Shown piece after piece: positions 42,142-54,498 of a DNA stretch of 64,000 nucleotides (position 1 is its first letter; every line of letters begins with the position of its first letter). The stretch covers positions 20,844,001 through 20,908,000 of the forward strand of contig NC_084927.1 in the NCBI RefSeq assembly GCF_958298935.1, in the 5' to 3' direction. The position numbers and the translations under genes are program-made. Under the pieces are notes generated by a model, which did not search any database, was not told the origin of the DNA, and saw only the letters and a list, made by a program, of their open reading frames with translations. This DNA is from Phragmites australis (lineage: Eukaryota; Streptophyta; Magnoliopsida; Poales; Poaceae).

Positions 42142-45100
42142 TTGCAGGGACCTTCCAAGAGTGCTTCCTCTGTTGCATCAACGGGACGCACCTCTGGCAT
42201 TCAGTGCCGTCGCTGCCATGGATTCGGTCATGTGCAGAAGGATTGCCCAAGTCAGCGGGCATACATTGCAACGGAAGATGGGTACATCAGCGCCTCTGAC
42301 ATTGAGGAAGAAGAAGAAGAAGAACCAGTTGTTGAGGAGAGCAACGAAATCTTGGGCAGTGATGACACAGCGACCTATAGGAGCATCATTGTGCAGCGGG
42401 CGCTCAGCACAAAGGTACAACAACCAGAGAAGCTGCAACGCCATAACTTGTTCCAGATTTTCTTCGTCATCCAAAATCGGCGAGCACGTGTCATCATCGA
42501 TGGAGGTAGTTGTAATAATTTGGTGAGTTCAGATTTGGTCAAGAAGCTTGGCTTGACCACACGCCAACACCCCCATCCATATAACCTTCAGTGGTTTAAT
42601 GATGCTGGAAAAGCTAAGGTAACACAAACTTGCAGAGTTTCTTTTTCCATTGGTTCCTATGCTGATTATGTTGACTGTGATGTGGTACCTATGGAAGCTT
42701 GCTCACTTTTATTGGGTCGACCTTGGGAATTTGATAATGATGCTATACACCATGGTAGAAGTAATACATATACTTTTATGCATAAAGGAAAGAAAATTAC
42801 TTTAGTTCCTATGACCCCTGCTGAAATTGTACAAGCTGATAAAGAACGAGCTGCTAATTTGCGTGATACTAAATCTGAAAATCAGCAAGTTGCTAATTCT
42901 CTTTACCCACCTAAAAAGGATAAGTCTGCACCTAGTTCTAAGGTAGAGGGCATAAAATTGAAGGGTGGTGTTATGCTTGCACTAAAAAGTGACCTTGCTG
43001 AAATTTCTAATAATGATATTTGCTACACCTTGGTTTGCAAACGAGTTTTGTATTCGCTTGATGATGTTATTAGTTCGATACCTCCTGCTGCCACTAACCT
43101 TTTGCAGGAGTATGAGGATGTTTTCCCAGCTGAGATACCCCCGGGACTGCCACCTATGAGAGGGATAGAGCATCAAATCGATTTGATCCCGGGAGCAACA
43201 TTGCCAAATCGTGCTGCGTATCGAGCCAATCCCGAGGAGACTAAGGAAATTCAGCGGCAAGTCCAAGAGCTTTTGGACCGCGGGTATGTACGTGAGAGCC
43301 TTAGTCCTTGTGCTGTTCCTGTGATTTTGGTTCCTAAGAAAGATGGTACTTGGCATATGTGTGTTGATTGTAGAGCCATCAATAACATTACTATTCAATA
43401 TCGCCATCCTATTCCTAGACTTGATGATATGCTTGATGAGTTGTGTGGCTCTGTAATTTTTACAAAGATCGACTTGCGTAGTGGTTACCACCAAATTAGA
43501 ATGAAACTTGGAGATGAATGGAAAACAGCTTTCAAAACTAAATTCGGATTATATGAGTGGTTAGTAATGCCTTTTGGTTTAACTAATGCACCTAGCACTT
43601 TCATGCGTTTGATGAATGAGGTTTTAAGAGCTTTTATTGGACGATTTGTGGTGGTTTACTTTGATGATATATTGATTTATAGCAAGTCTTTGGATGAACA
43701 TATGGATCACTTACGTGCTGTTTTTAATGCTTTACGTGATGCACGTTTATTTGGTAACCTTGAGAAGTGCATCTTTTGCACGGATCGAGTCTCTTTTCTT
43801 GGCTATGTTATTACTCCACAGGGAATTAAGGTGGATGAGATGAAAATTGAAGCCATAAAGAGTTGGCCGGTGCCCCAAACCATCAAACAGGTGAGAAGTT
43901 TTCTTGGACTTGCAGGTTTTTATCGTCGTTTCGTGAAGGATTTCAGCGCCATTGCTGCCCCCTTACACGAGTTGACAAAGAAAGGTGTGGTGTTCCATTG
44001 GGGTAAGGCACAAGAGGAGTCCTTTGACACTTTGAAGGACAAGCTTACGCACGCGCCATTGCTGCAACTTCCAAATTTTGGTAAGACCTTTGAGCTAGAA
44101 TGTGATGCTAGTGGAGTTGGCATTGGAGGTGTTTTGATGCAAGAAGGTAAGCCCGTTGCATACTTTAGCGAAAAATTGCATAGCCCTGTTCTTAATTACT
44201 CTACGTATGATAAGGAATTGTATGCACTTGTACGTTCTTTAGAGACGTGGCATCATTATTTGTGGCCTAAAGAATTTGTTATACATTCAGATCATGAATC
44301 GCTTAAGTATCTTCGTTCTCAAAATAATCTGAATCGTAGACATGCTAAGTGGGTTGAATTTATTGAATCTTTTCCTTATGTTATCAAACACAAGAAAGGG
44401 AAGGATAATATAATTGATGATGCTTTGTCTAGACGATATGCTTTGTTGTCCCAACTTGATTATAGAATTTTTGGACTTGACTCAATAAAAGAACAATATG
44501 TGCTTGATCCTGATTTTAAAGATGTATTGCTGAACTGTAAAGAGGGACGTACATGGAACAAGTTTGTGATCAATGATGGATTTGTGTTTAGAGCTAACCG
44601 TCTATGCATTCCAGTTGGTTCCGTTCGTCTTTTGTTATTGCAGGAAGCACATGGAGGAGGATTGATGGGACATTTTGGTGCTAAGAAGACGGAGGATATG
44701 TTGGCCACACATTTCTTTTGGCCAAAGATGAGGAGAGATGTTGAGCGGTTCGTGGCACGCTGTACCACATGTCAAAAGGCTAAGTCTCGCTTGAATCCAC
44801 ATGGTTTGTATATGCCTCTTCCTGTTCCTTCTATTCCTTGGGCAGATATTTCGATGGACTTTGTTTTGGGATTGCCTAGGACTAAGAGGGGGAGGGATAG
44901 CATTTTTGTTGTTGTGGATCGTTTTTCTAAGATGGCACATTTTATACCTTGTCATAAAAGTGATGATGCCGTTTATATTGCTGACCTCTTTTTCAAAGAG
45001 ATTGTTCGCTTGCATGGTATGCCTTCTACTATTGTTTCAGATCGCGACGCTAAATTTTTGAGTCACTTTTGGCGCACTCTATGGAATAAGTTGGGTACAA

Positions 45101-46038
45101 AACTATTGTTTTCTATTACTTGCCACCCACAAACTGATGGCCAAACGGAGGTAGTGAACCGCACTTTGGGTACCATGTTCAGAGCTATTTTGAAGAAAAA
45201 TTTGAAGATGTGGGAAGAATGTTTGCCCCACGTGGAGTTTGCTTATAATCGGGCAACACATTCTACCACCAAGGTAAGTCCTTTTCAGGTAGTGTATGGT
45301 TTTACCCCTCGCGCTCCTATTGATCTTTTGCCTTTACCTACCACTGAAAGAACACATAGTGATGCTAGTGCACGTGCTGATTTTATTCATAAGTTGCATG
45401 AAACAACTAAAATAAATATCGAAAAGATGAATGAAAAGTATAGAATTGCTGGTAGTGAAGGTAGGAAAGAAGTCAAACTTGAACCGGGTGATTTAGTGTG
45501 GTTACATTTAAGAAAAGATAGGTTTCCAGAGCTGCGTAAGTCTAAATTAATGCCAAGAGCTGCTGGTCCTTATAAGATAATTGAGAAAATAAATGATAAT
45601 GCATATAAACTTGAGTTGCCACCAGAGTTTAGGGTTAGTCCTTCTTTTAACATTGCAGATTTGAAACCTTACTTGGGAGCCGATGATGAGCTTGAGTCGA
45701 GGATGACTCCAATTCAAGAGGGGGAGGATGATGAGGACATCACTCCCTCGGATACATACAATGATCCTCCATTGAACTTTCAAGGTCCAATCACAAGGGC
45801 TCGCGCACGACAATTAAATTTAGAGGTGAGCTCGTTCCTAAGCAACTCTTTATATAATTTTGAGAATAGATTACTACCTAATGATTATGTGTTGCTTAGG
45901 AATTATGGAGAGGACAAGGAGACACATAGAGGAAGGCTTGGAGGCGTGGAGGAGCAGCTAGGACGTCCAACAACAGCAGGAGGTCCAGTCCAACTCGAGT
46001 CCGAATCAGCCTCGACCTCCAGGACCAGCGAGCAGTAA
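42142..46038 (+). CDS. Element D pol polyprotein (1298 codons open)
   Basis: Open frame from the gag zinc knuckle ([14 protein letters not shown], residues ~23-36) through protease ([11 protein letters not shown], ~116), RT ([18 protein letters not shown] near 410; catalytic box [11 protein letters not shown] near 505), RNase H ([14 protein letters not shown], ~650), integrase zinc finger ([12 protein letters not shown] ... [10 protein letters not shown], ~833-880), integrase core with D (~906, SMDF), D (~965, VSDRDAK) and E (~1003, GQTEVV), and a C-terminal domain ([23 protein letters not shown]). It then reads 103 codons into the 3' LTR, including [13 protein letters not shown]. Met 42142 is only the first Met of the open frame; the natural product is a gag-pol fusion. 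All catalytic residues are present. Confidence 0.95.
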   Translation: MQGPSKSASSVASTGRTSGIQCRRCHGFGHVQKDCPSQRAYIATEDGYISASDIEEEEEEEPVVEESNEILGSDDTATYRSIIVQRALSTKVQQPEKLQRHNLFQIFFVIQNRRARVIIDGGSCNNLVSSDLVKKLGLTTRQHPHPYNLQWFNDAGKAKVTQTCRVSFSIGSYADYVDCDVVPMEACSLLLGRPWEFDNDAIHHGRSNTYTFMHKGKKITLVPMTPAEIVQADKERAANLRDTKSENQQVANSLYPPKKDKSAPSSKVEGIKLKGGVMLALKSDLAEISNNDICYTLVCKRVLYSLDDVISSIPPAATNLLQEYEDVFPAEIPPGLPPMRGIEHQIDLIPGATLPNRAAYRANPEETKEIQRQVQELLDRGYVRESLSPCAVPVILVPKKDGTWHMCVDCRAINNITIQYRHPIPRLDDMLDELCGSVIFTKIDLRSGYHQIRMKLGDEWKTAFKTKFGLYEWLVMPFGLTNAPSTFMRLMNEVLRAFIGRFVVVYFDDILIYSKSLDEHMDHLRAVFNALRDARLFGNLEKCIFCTDRVSFLGYVITPQGIKVDEMKIEAIKSWPVPQTIKQVRSFLGLAGFYRRFVKDFSAIAAPLHELTKKGVVFHWGKAQEESFDTLKDKLTHAPLLQLPNFGKTFELECDASGVGIGGVLMQEGKPVAYFSEKLHSPVLNYSTYDKELYALVRSLETWHHYLWPKEFVIHSDHESLKYLRSQNNLNRRHAKWVEFIESFPYVIKHKKGKDNIIDDALSRRYALLSQLDYRIFGLDSIKEQYVLDPDFKDVLLNCKEGRTWNKFVINDGFVFRANRLCIPVGSVRLLLLQEAHGGGLMGHFGAKKTEDMLATHFFWPKMRRDVERFVARCTTCQKAKSRLNPHGLYMPLPVPSIPWADISMDFVLGLPRTKRGRDSIFVVVDRFSKMAHFIPCHKSDDAVYIADLFFKEIVRLHGMPSTIVSDRDAKFLSHFWRTLWNKLGTKLLFSITCHPQTDGQTEVVNRTLGTMFRAILKKNLKMWEECLPHVEFAYNRATHSTTKVSPFQVVYGFTPRAPIDLLPLPTTERTHSDASARADFIHKLHETTKINIEKMNEKYRIAGSEGRKEVKLEPGDLVWLHLRKDRFPELRKSKLMPRAAGPYKIIEKINDNAYKLELPPEFRVSPSFNIADLKPYLGADDELESRMTPIQEGEDDEDITPSDTYNDPPLNFQGPITRARARQLNLEVSSFLSNSLYNFENRLLPNDYVLLRNYGEDKETHRGRLGGVEEQLGRPTTAGGPVQLESESASTSRTSEQ
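45713..45728 (+). promoter_or_regulatory. Polypurine tract of element D
   Basis: CAAGAGGGGGAGGA lies directly before the 3' LTR. It is also codons of the polyprotein (QEGED), so coding and priming functions overlap. Confidence 0.82.
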
Positions 46039-46646
46039 AACGGACGCCCAGGACGCATCCGGACTCCGTTTTCGACGATTCACATATGGTTGGAAAGATA
46101 ATTTCATAAGGAAACCAATGGCATTGGTTTGAGGTCCAAATTCTTTCTGAGTCAACAGGAAACATCGAAACAAGTCAGCATCCAGAATCTATCCCGGTGC
46201 TGCGTCACCGTTTTTGGTCCGTTGGGCCATGTATCGTGTTGGAGTCCATTAGGGACGCGTCCAGGGGTCCTTGGCCGACCCTAATCCTTTATATACAGTA
46301 GCCGCCGCCCTAATTAGGGTTGGGTTTTACTTAGATTATTCTGTCAAGAACAGTTTCGCCGTTTCGTCGGTTTGTGAGACCCCAACTCGTGAGATTAATC
46401 ATTCATCTGCAATTTGGTTGTATTTTTCCTTGTTCTTGCTTGTGTTCTTCGATTCGCAGGCAAGGATTTTAGCCTTCTTGGCGAGGTCAACCGTGCAACG
46501 CCGGTTGATAACCAGAGGAGACGTGGTGCTGCGATTGCGGGGTTTCGGATCGTGTTGTTCGGAAGCCGGATCGACTTGTGTCTCGTTTCCACCAAATCGA
46601 GAGTTACCAGAACCTTTCGGAAGATCGGGAACCCTTGTTCATATTA
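45729..46646 (+). repeat. 3' LTR of element D
   Basis: 918 bp. It encodes the last 103 residues of pol up to 46038. The TATA box is altered relative to the 5' LTR (TATATACAG at 46291-46299). Confidence 0.95.
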
Positions 46647-47956
46647 TGTGGCACCGCTCATGCTCGTGCGCTTCCTCTTTTTGGACGCTGTGCTGCACTA
46701 GTGCTTTGCAATGGTGCCGTTCGAGATGTAGCGTGCTCTGATATTTATCAATATTTATCAGGAAGCATTTATAGGTGATACTCTCTCTGCTTCGTAATAT
46801 TTGTTAATAGTCTTTAAGAGGCAATAAGGACGGCTGTCCTGTCTCCAAAATTCAGGTCCCTCCTGTATACATGGGCTTTAGCTTTTGATTGACCTAAAAG
46901 AAAGGTTATGCAGTAGATTGGATGGTTAGCACTAATGTTAGATGATCTTGTTATGGGTGTGGTAGTCTGGAACACAAAGATCTCGACTCCTCGTCTCATT
47001 GAGGTGTCGGGACTCCAAAGACAAGAAACAAAGTTAATACTAATCAATGATGTCACTAAAGATATCATCACGCTAAATCTCCTAAACAAGTAACCTATCA
47101 TCGCTATCAAGATAAGAAAATTCTCATGCACGTATCTATTCTTGATCGAATGATCCATGTAAGTAAATGGGATCGTTTCATTCTCGTTTGTTATTTTGTT
47201 TCACACGGAGGCGTTGAACTTCTCCTCCAGGTCGCACTTCGCCGCGTGAAGAGCGACAATCTCATCTAAGTGGTGACTCGAAAATAATTTTTAATACACA
47301 AAATATTATCTTTAAAATTTATATATTAATTAATTTTTTAATATTTCAATTCAATAAGTCTTATTCTTAGTTTCGTCCTAAACCACCAAAATCCTGAGAC
47401 GAGCATCTGTTTCACTTATTCGTACAGAACGCTAAAGGTAGATTTACATGTTTCAAGAGGTGAACAGGTAATTGCGAGTTGATTTATTGCTTCTTTTGCA
47501 TCGATTTTGGTTTTCATTAGTCGGTGTGTAATGGTGAGTATGGACAAAGTGCACGTCAAAAGACACCATCACCTCCACTCAGTTCTGCGGCGACGCCATC
47601 TTTGCAAGAGAGTTATTTTTTCCCTGAGTTAAACACGTGATGGAAAATCCGATTCCAAAACAGTTGGGGCCCTAGCAACCGGAACTTGGGCAAAAACATT
47701 GGTGATTTGGCCGGGCCAAGACTGACCTGTTTCCGGAATCCTGGTCAACCTCCACTACGAAGCCTCCAAGTCTCAAGAGTGACAAGAGAAGAAAATAATC
47801 ATTTTTTAGATGGAGAAGAAAATAATCCTGATAAGTCACTGGGCCAAGAAACTGTTCATGCGTAAGGTCGATCAATAAACTGGGCTGGGCCAAACAGTAA
47901 AATATTACAGTCCAAAAAACCTAGCCCAAACAGTAAAATATTACAGGCCCAAAAAA

Positions 47957-48899
47957 TTGTAGCTCAATTCCATTTCCAATTTTCGTTACCTCAAAAATAA
48001 AAGAGCAACCATTAAAAAAAAAAGAGAAATATGGATGACTGGGCATGCCGATGTGAGCAAAAAGAGGATAGGACAACGAAAGAGGCTTTGTTCATCCGGA
48101 AAGACTATAGTTCGCAGGTGCGACTAGAAGTCGAAGTCCACACCTTTTCTTCACAACCGTCACGCTGTCACCATCAGCGCCCTGCCATCACTTTTGACCT
48201 TCCGACCACCGCGCCACAGCCTCCTCCTCTCCGCCTTACTCCAGGGAATCCATGGTTGCCTCTACACTAGTCCTCAGACCCTCCACGGCAGCCCTGCTCG
48301 TTGGTTGATCTTGAGTTACTCATGTCGTGGCTCTGCTCACTGGCTGAGCCCGGGTTGCCCGCGCAGCGCTTCCCTAACGTACATTTCCATGACATCATGC
48401 AAACGAGTTATTAAACGAGGTATGGTACGTAAATGAATATTGAAAATAGTAAATCGAAAAAATTACCTGTGCACGTGAGCATGTCCGATCCGGAGGGGTA
48501 GGGGGAATTACTGGTACAACCAAACTAGTGCATCACCTAATGTAGCACGTAATCCTCGACAAAAATGTCAAAGATGACAACCTTTTTCATCAGCCAGTAG
48601 TCCATGTCCCACGTGAATAATGAAGACAAACCCATGTGGCATGTCTAAGTACATTCTCATAGGTGTACAGTGTCCACCGCACGTCACTGACCACAAGGTC
48701 ATCAAACTGGGCTATGAAGTCTCAGTACGCCCTGTGCATATGGAAGCTTGCCCATGTCAACTGCATAGAGAAGAATCGTTAGGCAAACAAATTCATAGAA
48801 TCAATGTATGTGAAATCTCAAGAGACCTTACCCATCATTGTCACCATAATGAATTCATGGTGGGTCCATCCTCGCTGTCAAGCGCAGTGCCATAGGGGG
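47957..48899. other. Intergenic, nothing firm
   Basis: Short frames only. The right half may include further decayed - strand sequence of the PMD pseudogene that follows, but I cannot align it by eye. Confidence 0.5.
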
Positions 48900-49690
48900 T
48901 GTGGTCTAGTATCAGTTCATCAATGGCGAACTGCTCATATGACAATAGCTGGAGAAGTAGGGGTAGCTGCACAAAATTGTGCCCAAATCTAACTTGGTGT
49001 TGACCTCACATAAACCCCGATAGGTCACGACCAATAGAGCAGAAGCCCAACTATACTGGGGGACCTCCCCTAGTCCGGCTTCAACTATGTCCGTGGAGTA
49101 CAGGATCAAGTTCTTCGACTATCTCCATGGAGTACATGATGAACAACCACAACAAGTAGATCTCCAAGTGCCTAGAAACAATGTTATTGCGTGGGGTGGA
49201 TGTAATCCACCTGTTAGTTAGAACTAAAAAGCATTAAGCACTTAAAGATAGAACATTAAACACGTGAAGAAACATCTGATAAGTAATATACCACAAACTG
49301 GAGTGGCCATGTCTTTATAGGTCCATACATCTCAGACCTAGGTAATGTCCTATACACAGGGGTGCCATCCCTTCGCACAATGGCACCGAACCGTGCCATC
49401 AAGTCATCATGCTAGGTGGGACCTACATCCCTCACACCCACCATGAGGCCCGCATGCTAGGCCAAGCAAGAGCGAGATGTCCTCCAGTGTAGGCGTTATC
49501 TCCCCGCATGGGAGATGGAATGTGTGCATCTCATACCTCCACATGTCCATAAGCATTGTGAGCCGAACCCGATCAAAACTGAATCACTTCACGAACTCTA
49601 TTCGCCTAATCTCCGTGTCTGCCTCCACTAGTCTACAGAGTGAGAGAAGCCCAGCCCGCACAATCTGCAACCAAACTGCCCGTACATACA
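48900..49690 (-). pseudogene. Plant mobile domain (PMD, MAIN/MULE-related) remnant
   Basis: Read right to left, 49655-49440 gives VRAGLLSLCRLVEADTEI, then FDRVRLTMLMDMWRYEMHTF and HLPCGEITPTLEDISLLLGL. This is the well-known PMD core (W-x-P-E-T-H-T-F-H-L-P-C-G-E-x-T-x-T-L-x-D-V). Further on, 49060-48930 gives SWASALLVVTYRGLCEVNTK and LCSYPYFSSYC, matching the later WGSAVL...YRGLC part of the domain. Stops interrupt throughout (e.g. in the FVK*FSF segment). PMD proteins are transposon-derived and also occur as host genes (MAIN family). This one is dead. Confidence 0.72.
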
Positions 49691-49782
49691 AGGTATCTCA
49701 CATATATGGAAGATTATCTTTAAGATATCAGAATCCTACTCAGAAAAGAGTCCATAAGCCACACAACAACCCCTATATATAC

Positions 49783-49799
49783 ACACACACACACACATG
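49783..49799. repeat. (CA)n microsatellite
   Basis: About eight CA units following TATATATA. Confidence 0.9.
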
Positions 49800-50332
49800 A
49801 AGCTAGGGGACATGCGGAGGAGAAGTCCATTGAAGTCCAACAAACAAGCCCTAAGGTTACATGAGCCTCAAGCCTTCTGTAATTGTAATCTACATCGAGA
49901 TCTCACCGAAACTACAAGTAATGATCCCTTGACTAAGTTTAGATCATCTAGGCTAGCCAAGACCCCTCCTGTACTACTATCTCAAAGATCAATAAAAGAC
50001 CACATGACGCAAGACTATTATCCTTAGGAAGGTTTGAACCTATATAAATCTATATGTTTGTCGTGTGATTTGGCTACAAGAAGTATCCCCTACATCCTTC
50101 ACGCATTCATAAGATTGGTGATTCACAAATCATCGACAACTCAATAACCCGACTCCAAGGACCATGCACTTAGGAATGAGTAGCAAAGAATCGGAAGCCC
50201 CTCCCTCTCTGAACCATTAGATCCAAGACACACAGCCCAGATTAGATCATCATTATACCCCTTCAACCACCAATCACATACCGTCACCTGTCCACTTAAC
50301 CCAGCCAGCTATACCTTGCCACCTCATCTTGC

Positions 50333-50356
50333 CACATCAGCATATATGCTGATGTG
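50333..50356. repeat. Perfect 24-bp palindrome
   Basis: The core CATCAGCATATATGCTGATG (50335-50354) extends by CA/TG on each side. It could form a hairpin. No adjacent target duplication was seen. Confidence 0.85.
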
Positions 50357-50359
50357 TTG

Positions 50360-52400
50360 TGACCAGTCAGCCTGCCACGTCAGCCATGTTATCCCAGTCA
50401 ACAATTCAAGCTTTTCTAGTACAAAAATAATTCTGAGAATTCCAGAAAATAGCACTTTTGTAGAAAAGCCCCTAGATCTTCAAAGTCTCTTAACTTCTCC
50501 GTTTTTGCTCCGATTTGAGTAATTTTTATGCTCAAATTTCCCTAAAAATAAGATCTATCCAACCATGCCAGTTTCAAATAGCCATCCTCTCATCTTTACA
50601 GTAGTTTTCCCTTATTAACATCTAGATCCTTACAACATGAGGATATTATTTTGATTAGTTTATATTTCTGACAATGGCATATAATTCCTGATCAATTCTA
50701 CATGTCATTGCATTACAAATATGAATTGACAATTAAAATAATATATTAATTTGTAGGTCACACATGTTAATACTTTAGCCAATCTGTCCTATCATTTAAT
50801 GTGAATCCTTTTCTGTTATTCCATGTGAAGCTTTAGTTTCAATCACTTGTTCTTTTCTCATAACAAGTCTGGTCAGTTTTATTCTCCTTGACCAGTTCAT
50901 CTAAAGATTCCAGACTATCGTTCTATTCCTTTTATATTTTCAGTTTGGAGTTTATTTGGTGTTTATTCGATGTTATTTTTCTTTGTCGGTAGAATTCGTG
51001 AATTAGTTGATAATGCTTTGGATATATTTGAGGGTCTTCAAGACTAAGATTTCGATAATACTGAACAGCATTGGGTAAAAGGCAAGTGTCATTGATCATC
51101 TTGAACCTATATTTTTAAATATTTTTGTTTTATAAAACCGTATGTGATGTCTATCAATTTGATAGGTAGTCACCTAGTTCTTTCTTTATATTCTTTGAAG
51201 CCTAAGTGGTGTTAATATAGATCTTTTGGGTAAAATTGCTTAGCTATGCTATCGGGATATTGAGAAGTGTCATATACCTGATTAATGGACATATGGAACT
51301 ATGATGATAAACATGATATAGCAACATGGACCTTAGGACTTGGGTAAAGAGATGATTTTGTTAATGTTGGTGGGCTTGTAGATATGTTCCAAGCATAATG
51401 ATAGGTTCTAGATGTCCTTTAACATTTGTTATGATTCTGGATGTCCATTAACGTTTGTATAGGTTCTGGATGTCCTTTAACATTACCTTTTGCCCAAGTA
51501 TAAATAAGTGAAACATGTGTAACCTGATTAAGGACCGGTTCATGAAGCGACAACCCAAGAAATATTGTTTAAACACGAGGCCGATATGGGTAAGGCTTAA
51601 CATATCAGTCAGACACCGGGCTCGCATTTGTTGGGGTACCAGGATCTAATTGATGCATCATGCTTCGTAATGATCTCTTAGCGACACACCACTGGTGTGT
51701 GTTTAGTGTCTTGCAAACACGGTAACATAGATCTCACGACTCGTGGCTAAAAGTTGAACAACATCTGCAGAGTGTAAAATTGTTGTAATAATTGTGCTCA
51801 CGGTTATGGAAGACTTGGATCATCACATGATTAGTTGGTTATGGGTATGGTTTTGGTGATGGTTAGTTGGTTATAGTTTGCAAGGTGGTTGTTCTCGGAT
51901 AATAATGGTTTGTGGGCATAATCACTTAATAACTGCTTAATGCTTTTCAATTACACTACTATTTTTTACTCGTATTTATGCAAATAAATCTTCTGTTAGC
52001 CTATTCTTGTTATAAACCTGTATATCATTATTTTTCTCATACTTGCTAAGTACTCCATATACTCACATTTACTATCTCCCCTAATACATATGTTTCTCAC
52101 TGGAAGACTTCCAATACTTTCAAGACGACGACCTGGAGTACTAGGAGTGTGTTCCCCAGTTGGTACCTGTAGAGTTATTGTGGTCATCGATGCTTCCGTT
52201 CCGCTCCCATTATTTAGAAGCTATAGTTTGGTTATTAGAGTTGTTTAGATGGAGTTTTTGTGTAAGAGTTAAACGGTTGTAAGTTAAAGTATTGCTTTTG
52301 TTATTTCACCTATGATGTCCTTATATGTGTTAAATTTTCTATGCACATATAAGTCGTACTTGTTTTTATCCGTTAAAACTGGATGTGACACTAAACGTGT
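50360..52400. other. Probable noncoding debris of an LTR retrotransposon
   Basis: No open frames. Phrases such as TGGGTAAGGCTTAACATATC, ACACCGGGCTCGC and GACGACGACCTGGAGTA recall the LTR/leader regions of grass Ty3 elements, but I cannot place LTR ends. A ~30-bp unit (GGTTCTGGATGTCCTTTAAC) is repeated three times at 51401-51487. Confidence 0.35.
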
Positions 52401-52643
52401 CCCTTTTAAAATTGTACCGTAGCGTGCTCGAACCGGAATAAAAAAACCATGCCTCGTACCGGCCCGTTTGGCCTAGTCTATTTGGCCAGCTCTAGCGACA
52501 ACTTTTTTAGTGGGGCTCACGCAACACAAAAGCAGTTGTCTCCCTTTAGAAGGGCGACAGGTGGATGAGACAGTTGTTACCCTTCGAAAGGATGATATGT
52601 GGGTGGTATCCGACGTTGATGCCACTGTGGTCGATTCACCCAA

Positions 52644-52982
52644 CCGGAGGGCTCGAAAACATTCATATCGTCCGTTCACGTCTTTGTCACTCTTTCAACA
52701 GACGACAAAATATACATCTGCAAACTTTTAAAATAGAAATATATATTTGTAAAGTTCGGATTTAGAAAATATAAAACAATGCGAACTTTGATCTTTGTTT
52801 GCATATGCACCGGAGGGCTCGAACATGTTCCTATCGCCCGTTCACGACCCTATGACCCTGCGAGCGGGCGACATAAGTATACATTTGCAAATCGAAAATA
52901 GGAGCATATATTTGCAAGTTTCGGGTTTAGAAAATATATCAAAGTAATCTGCGAACATTGATCTTTGTTCGCATATGCACCA
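52644..52982. repeat. Two-unit tandem repeat, period ~166 bp
   Basis: 52644-52809 and 52810-52982 both start CCGGAGGGCTCGAA and end GTTTGCATATGCAC / GTTCGCATATGCAC. Units differ by small indels and substitutions. Confidence 0.85.
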
Positions 52983-52989
52983 TATAGAC

Positions 52990-54498
52990 CCTCCGCTGTT
53001 CAACCCTCCGCTGTTCATCACCATCGGTATCGATGCTGGTTTTCTTTTTGCACGATACTATCCTTAGGTCTTGTGGGTGTTAAAAAAGATCTAGCCAGTT
53101 AGTGAGCGAAGCAAATCAGAAATGTGTCTGCGCCTTACGTGACAGGTCCACCGCACCATCGTCGATCGCCCGGCCGCGCTTTTGTGACATGCCACGTAAC
53201 GGGACCCACGTCGCTGCCTGCCTGCTGGTAGCTTGTTTCCTTTCTACGGCTTCCTGGGGCTGGTGGCCTGGAGCTTGATGCGACAGAGCAGGGAAGGGAA
53301 AGGAGACGCGGATTGATCCGCGGCGCCTCGCAAGTGGCCGTGAAGGGCGCGCGCGTTTCACCAGATGGGATGGACGGAACCCGTGGGCCGGTGGGCGGTA
53401 GAGGCAGCGTGAGACGTCATCTGCCGTCGTGATCCGATCGCTCGGGCGTCGTCGTCGGTGGTGTAGCTAGCTCGCTCGCTCGCTCGCTTCGTCGGAGTTG
53501 TCGAGCCGAGGAGCAGGGGTTGCGCCGTCCGTTTCCGCGAGTCGCACGTTGGTGGCTAGGCCGGCCGGCGCAGTCGGAAACAAAGTTTTTCGTCTGTCGC
53601 CGGGGGTAAATGAGCTGATCGGTGATCGTCACAAATGTCGAGAGCCTTCAGATCTAAGGCACGTTGTACACTGGCAGATGGCGGCACTGTCCCGTCTTCC
53701 TCTCGCATCAAATTGTCTCGTCGCATGCCGCAGCGGCATCAGATGCGCTAGGCGCATTGCTAGCAGCGCAAGTGCGCATCTAGTGAAAAACCGAACGGCA
53801 GCACGGATCGATTACTTTATCATTTCTCACTGGGCCTTCTAGACGCGAAGCTGCATGCGCCAACGTTGGTGACGACATCCACGACGTAAATCGACCGGCC
53901 CCTCGCGACAAAAACAAAGCGAAGCCCCGTGCGGATCCTCTGACTGCGATCGACATCTTTGATTAAATCTTAACCTAGTTACAACATTTTTCGATTTCGT
54001 AATTCACTTAACGTTTTTTAGATTAATTAAACAATATTTTTTGGGTTCGAAGTAAGTCACAGTAACTTTAAAAGGAAATCAAAAGATCCAAACAGCCGCG
54101 CCGCCACGGAGGCGAGTCGAAGACCGGACAAATCCGAGCCACACAACCCGCCCATTGATTCCGCGACCGGTCGACCCCAGCGCTCTGCTCTGCATAAACC
54201 AGCCCCGGTCCCCCTCCGTGCCCGTCACCGGCGACGCGGGTCTCTCAGGCCGCGCGAGTTTAGTTAGTAGCAGTAGCAGCAGCGCGCTAGCGCTCCACGT
54301 CCCAGTACCACCAGAAAGACGAGGAAAAATCGAATTCGCCTTTGCTTTTCCGCCCGCTTGATTTGCCTCCTCCACCGGAAAGCGGGCACCCAAAAAGTCA
54401 GAGGAAGATTGGCCCACGGCCGAGCCGCGGTGCAGAGTGAGGGAGGTGACGACCGTGAGGTGAGGAGAGGCCATCAGGGCCGCGCCCGCGAGGCCGTC
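52990..54498 (+). promoter_or_regulatory. Upstream region of the acetyl-CoA synthetase gene
   Basis: The composition changes from AT-rich (53940-54080) to very GC-rich from ~54090 into exon 1, as is usual at grass promoters. A (GCTC)n microsatellite is at 53471-53488. I see no convincing TATA box close to the start codon. The 263-codon antisense frame across 54079-54870 is a by-product of GC content. Confidence 0.45.

Larger units (their letters stand above)
38987..46646 (+). mobile_element. Element D: young CRM-like Ty3/gypsy retrotransposon
   Basis: 7660 bp, two 918-bp LTRs, target duplication TGTGG at 38982-38986 and 46647-46651. The empty site in copy 1 confirms both ends. I count 19 LTR differences (18 transitions, 1 transversion; about 2.1%). 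With the usual grass rate of 1.3e-8 per site per year that is about 0.8 million years (inference). Gag is broken, pol is open. Confidence 0.96.
38448..47956. repeat. Tandem segmental duplication, copy 2 (split by element D)
   Basis: 38448-38986 and 46652-47956 together match copy 1. It lacks the MITE of copy 1 and carries element D. A few small deletions, e.g. near 46742. It ends at AGGCCCAAAAA. Confidence 0.9.

Noticed and set aside
42178..43494. - strand frames opposite D pol (98 and 170 codons)
   Set aside because: Shadow of an intact pol frame.
52473..52765. Short frames near the 166-bp repeat
   Set aside because: Low-complexity AT-rich context, no motif, not supported by splice signals.
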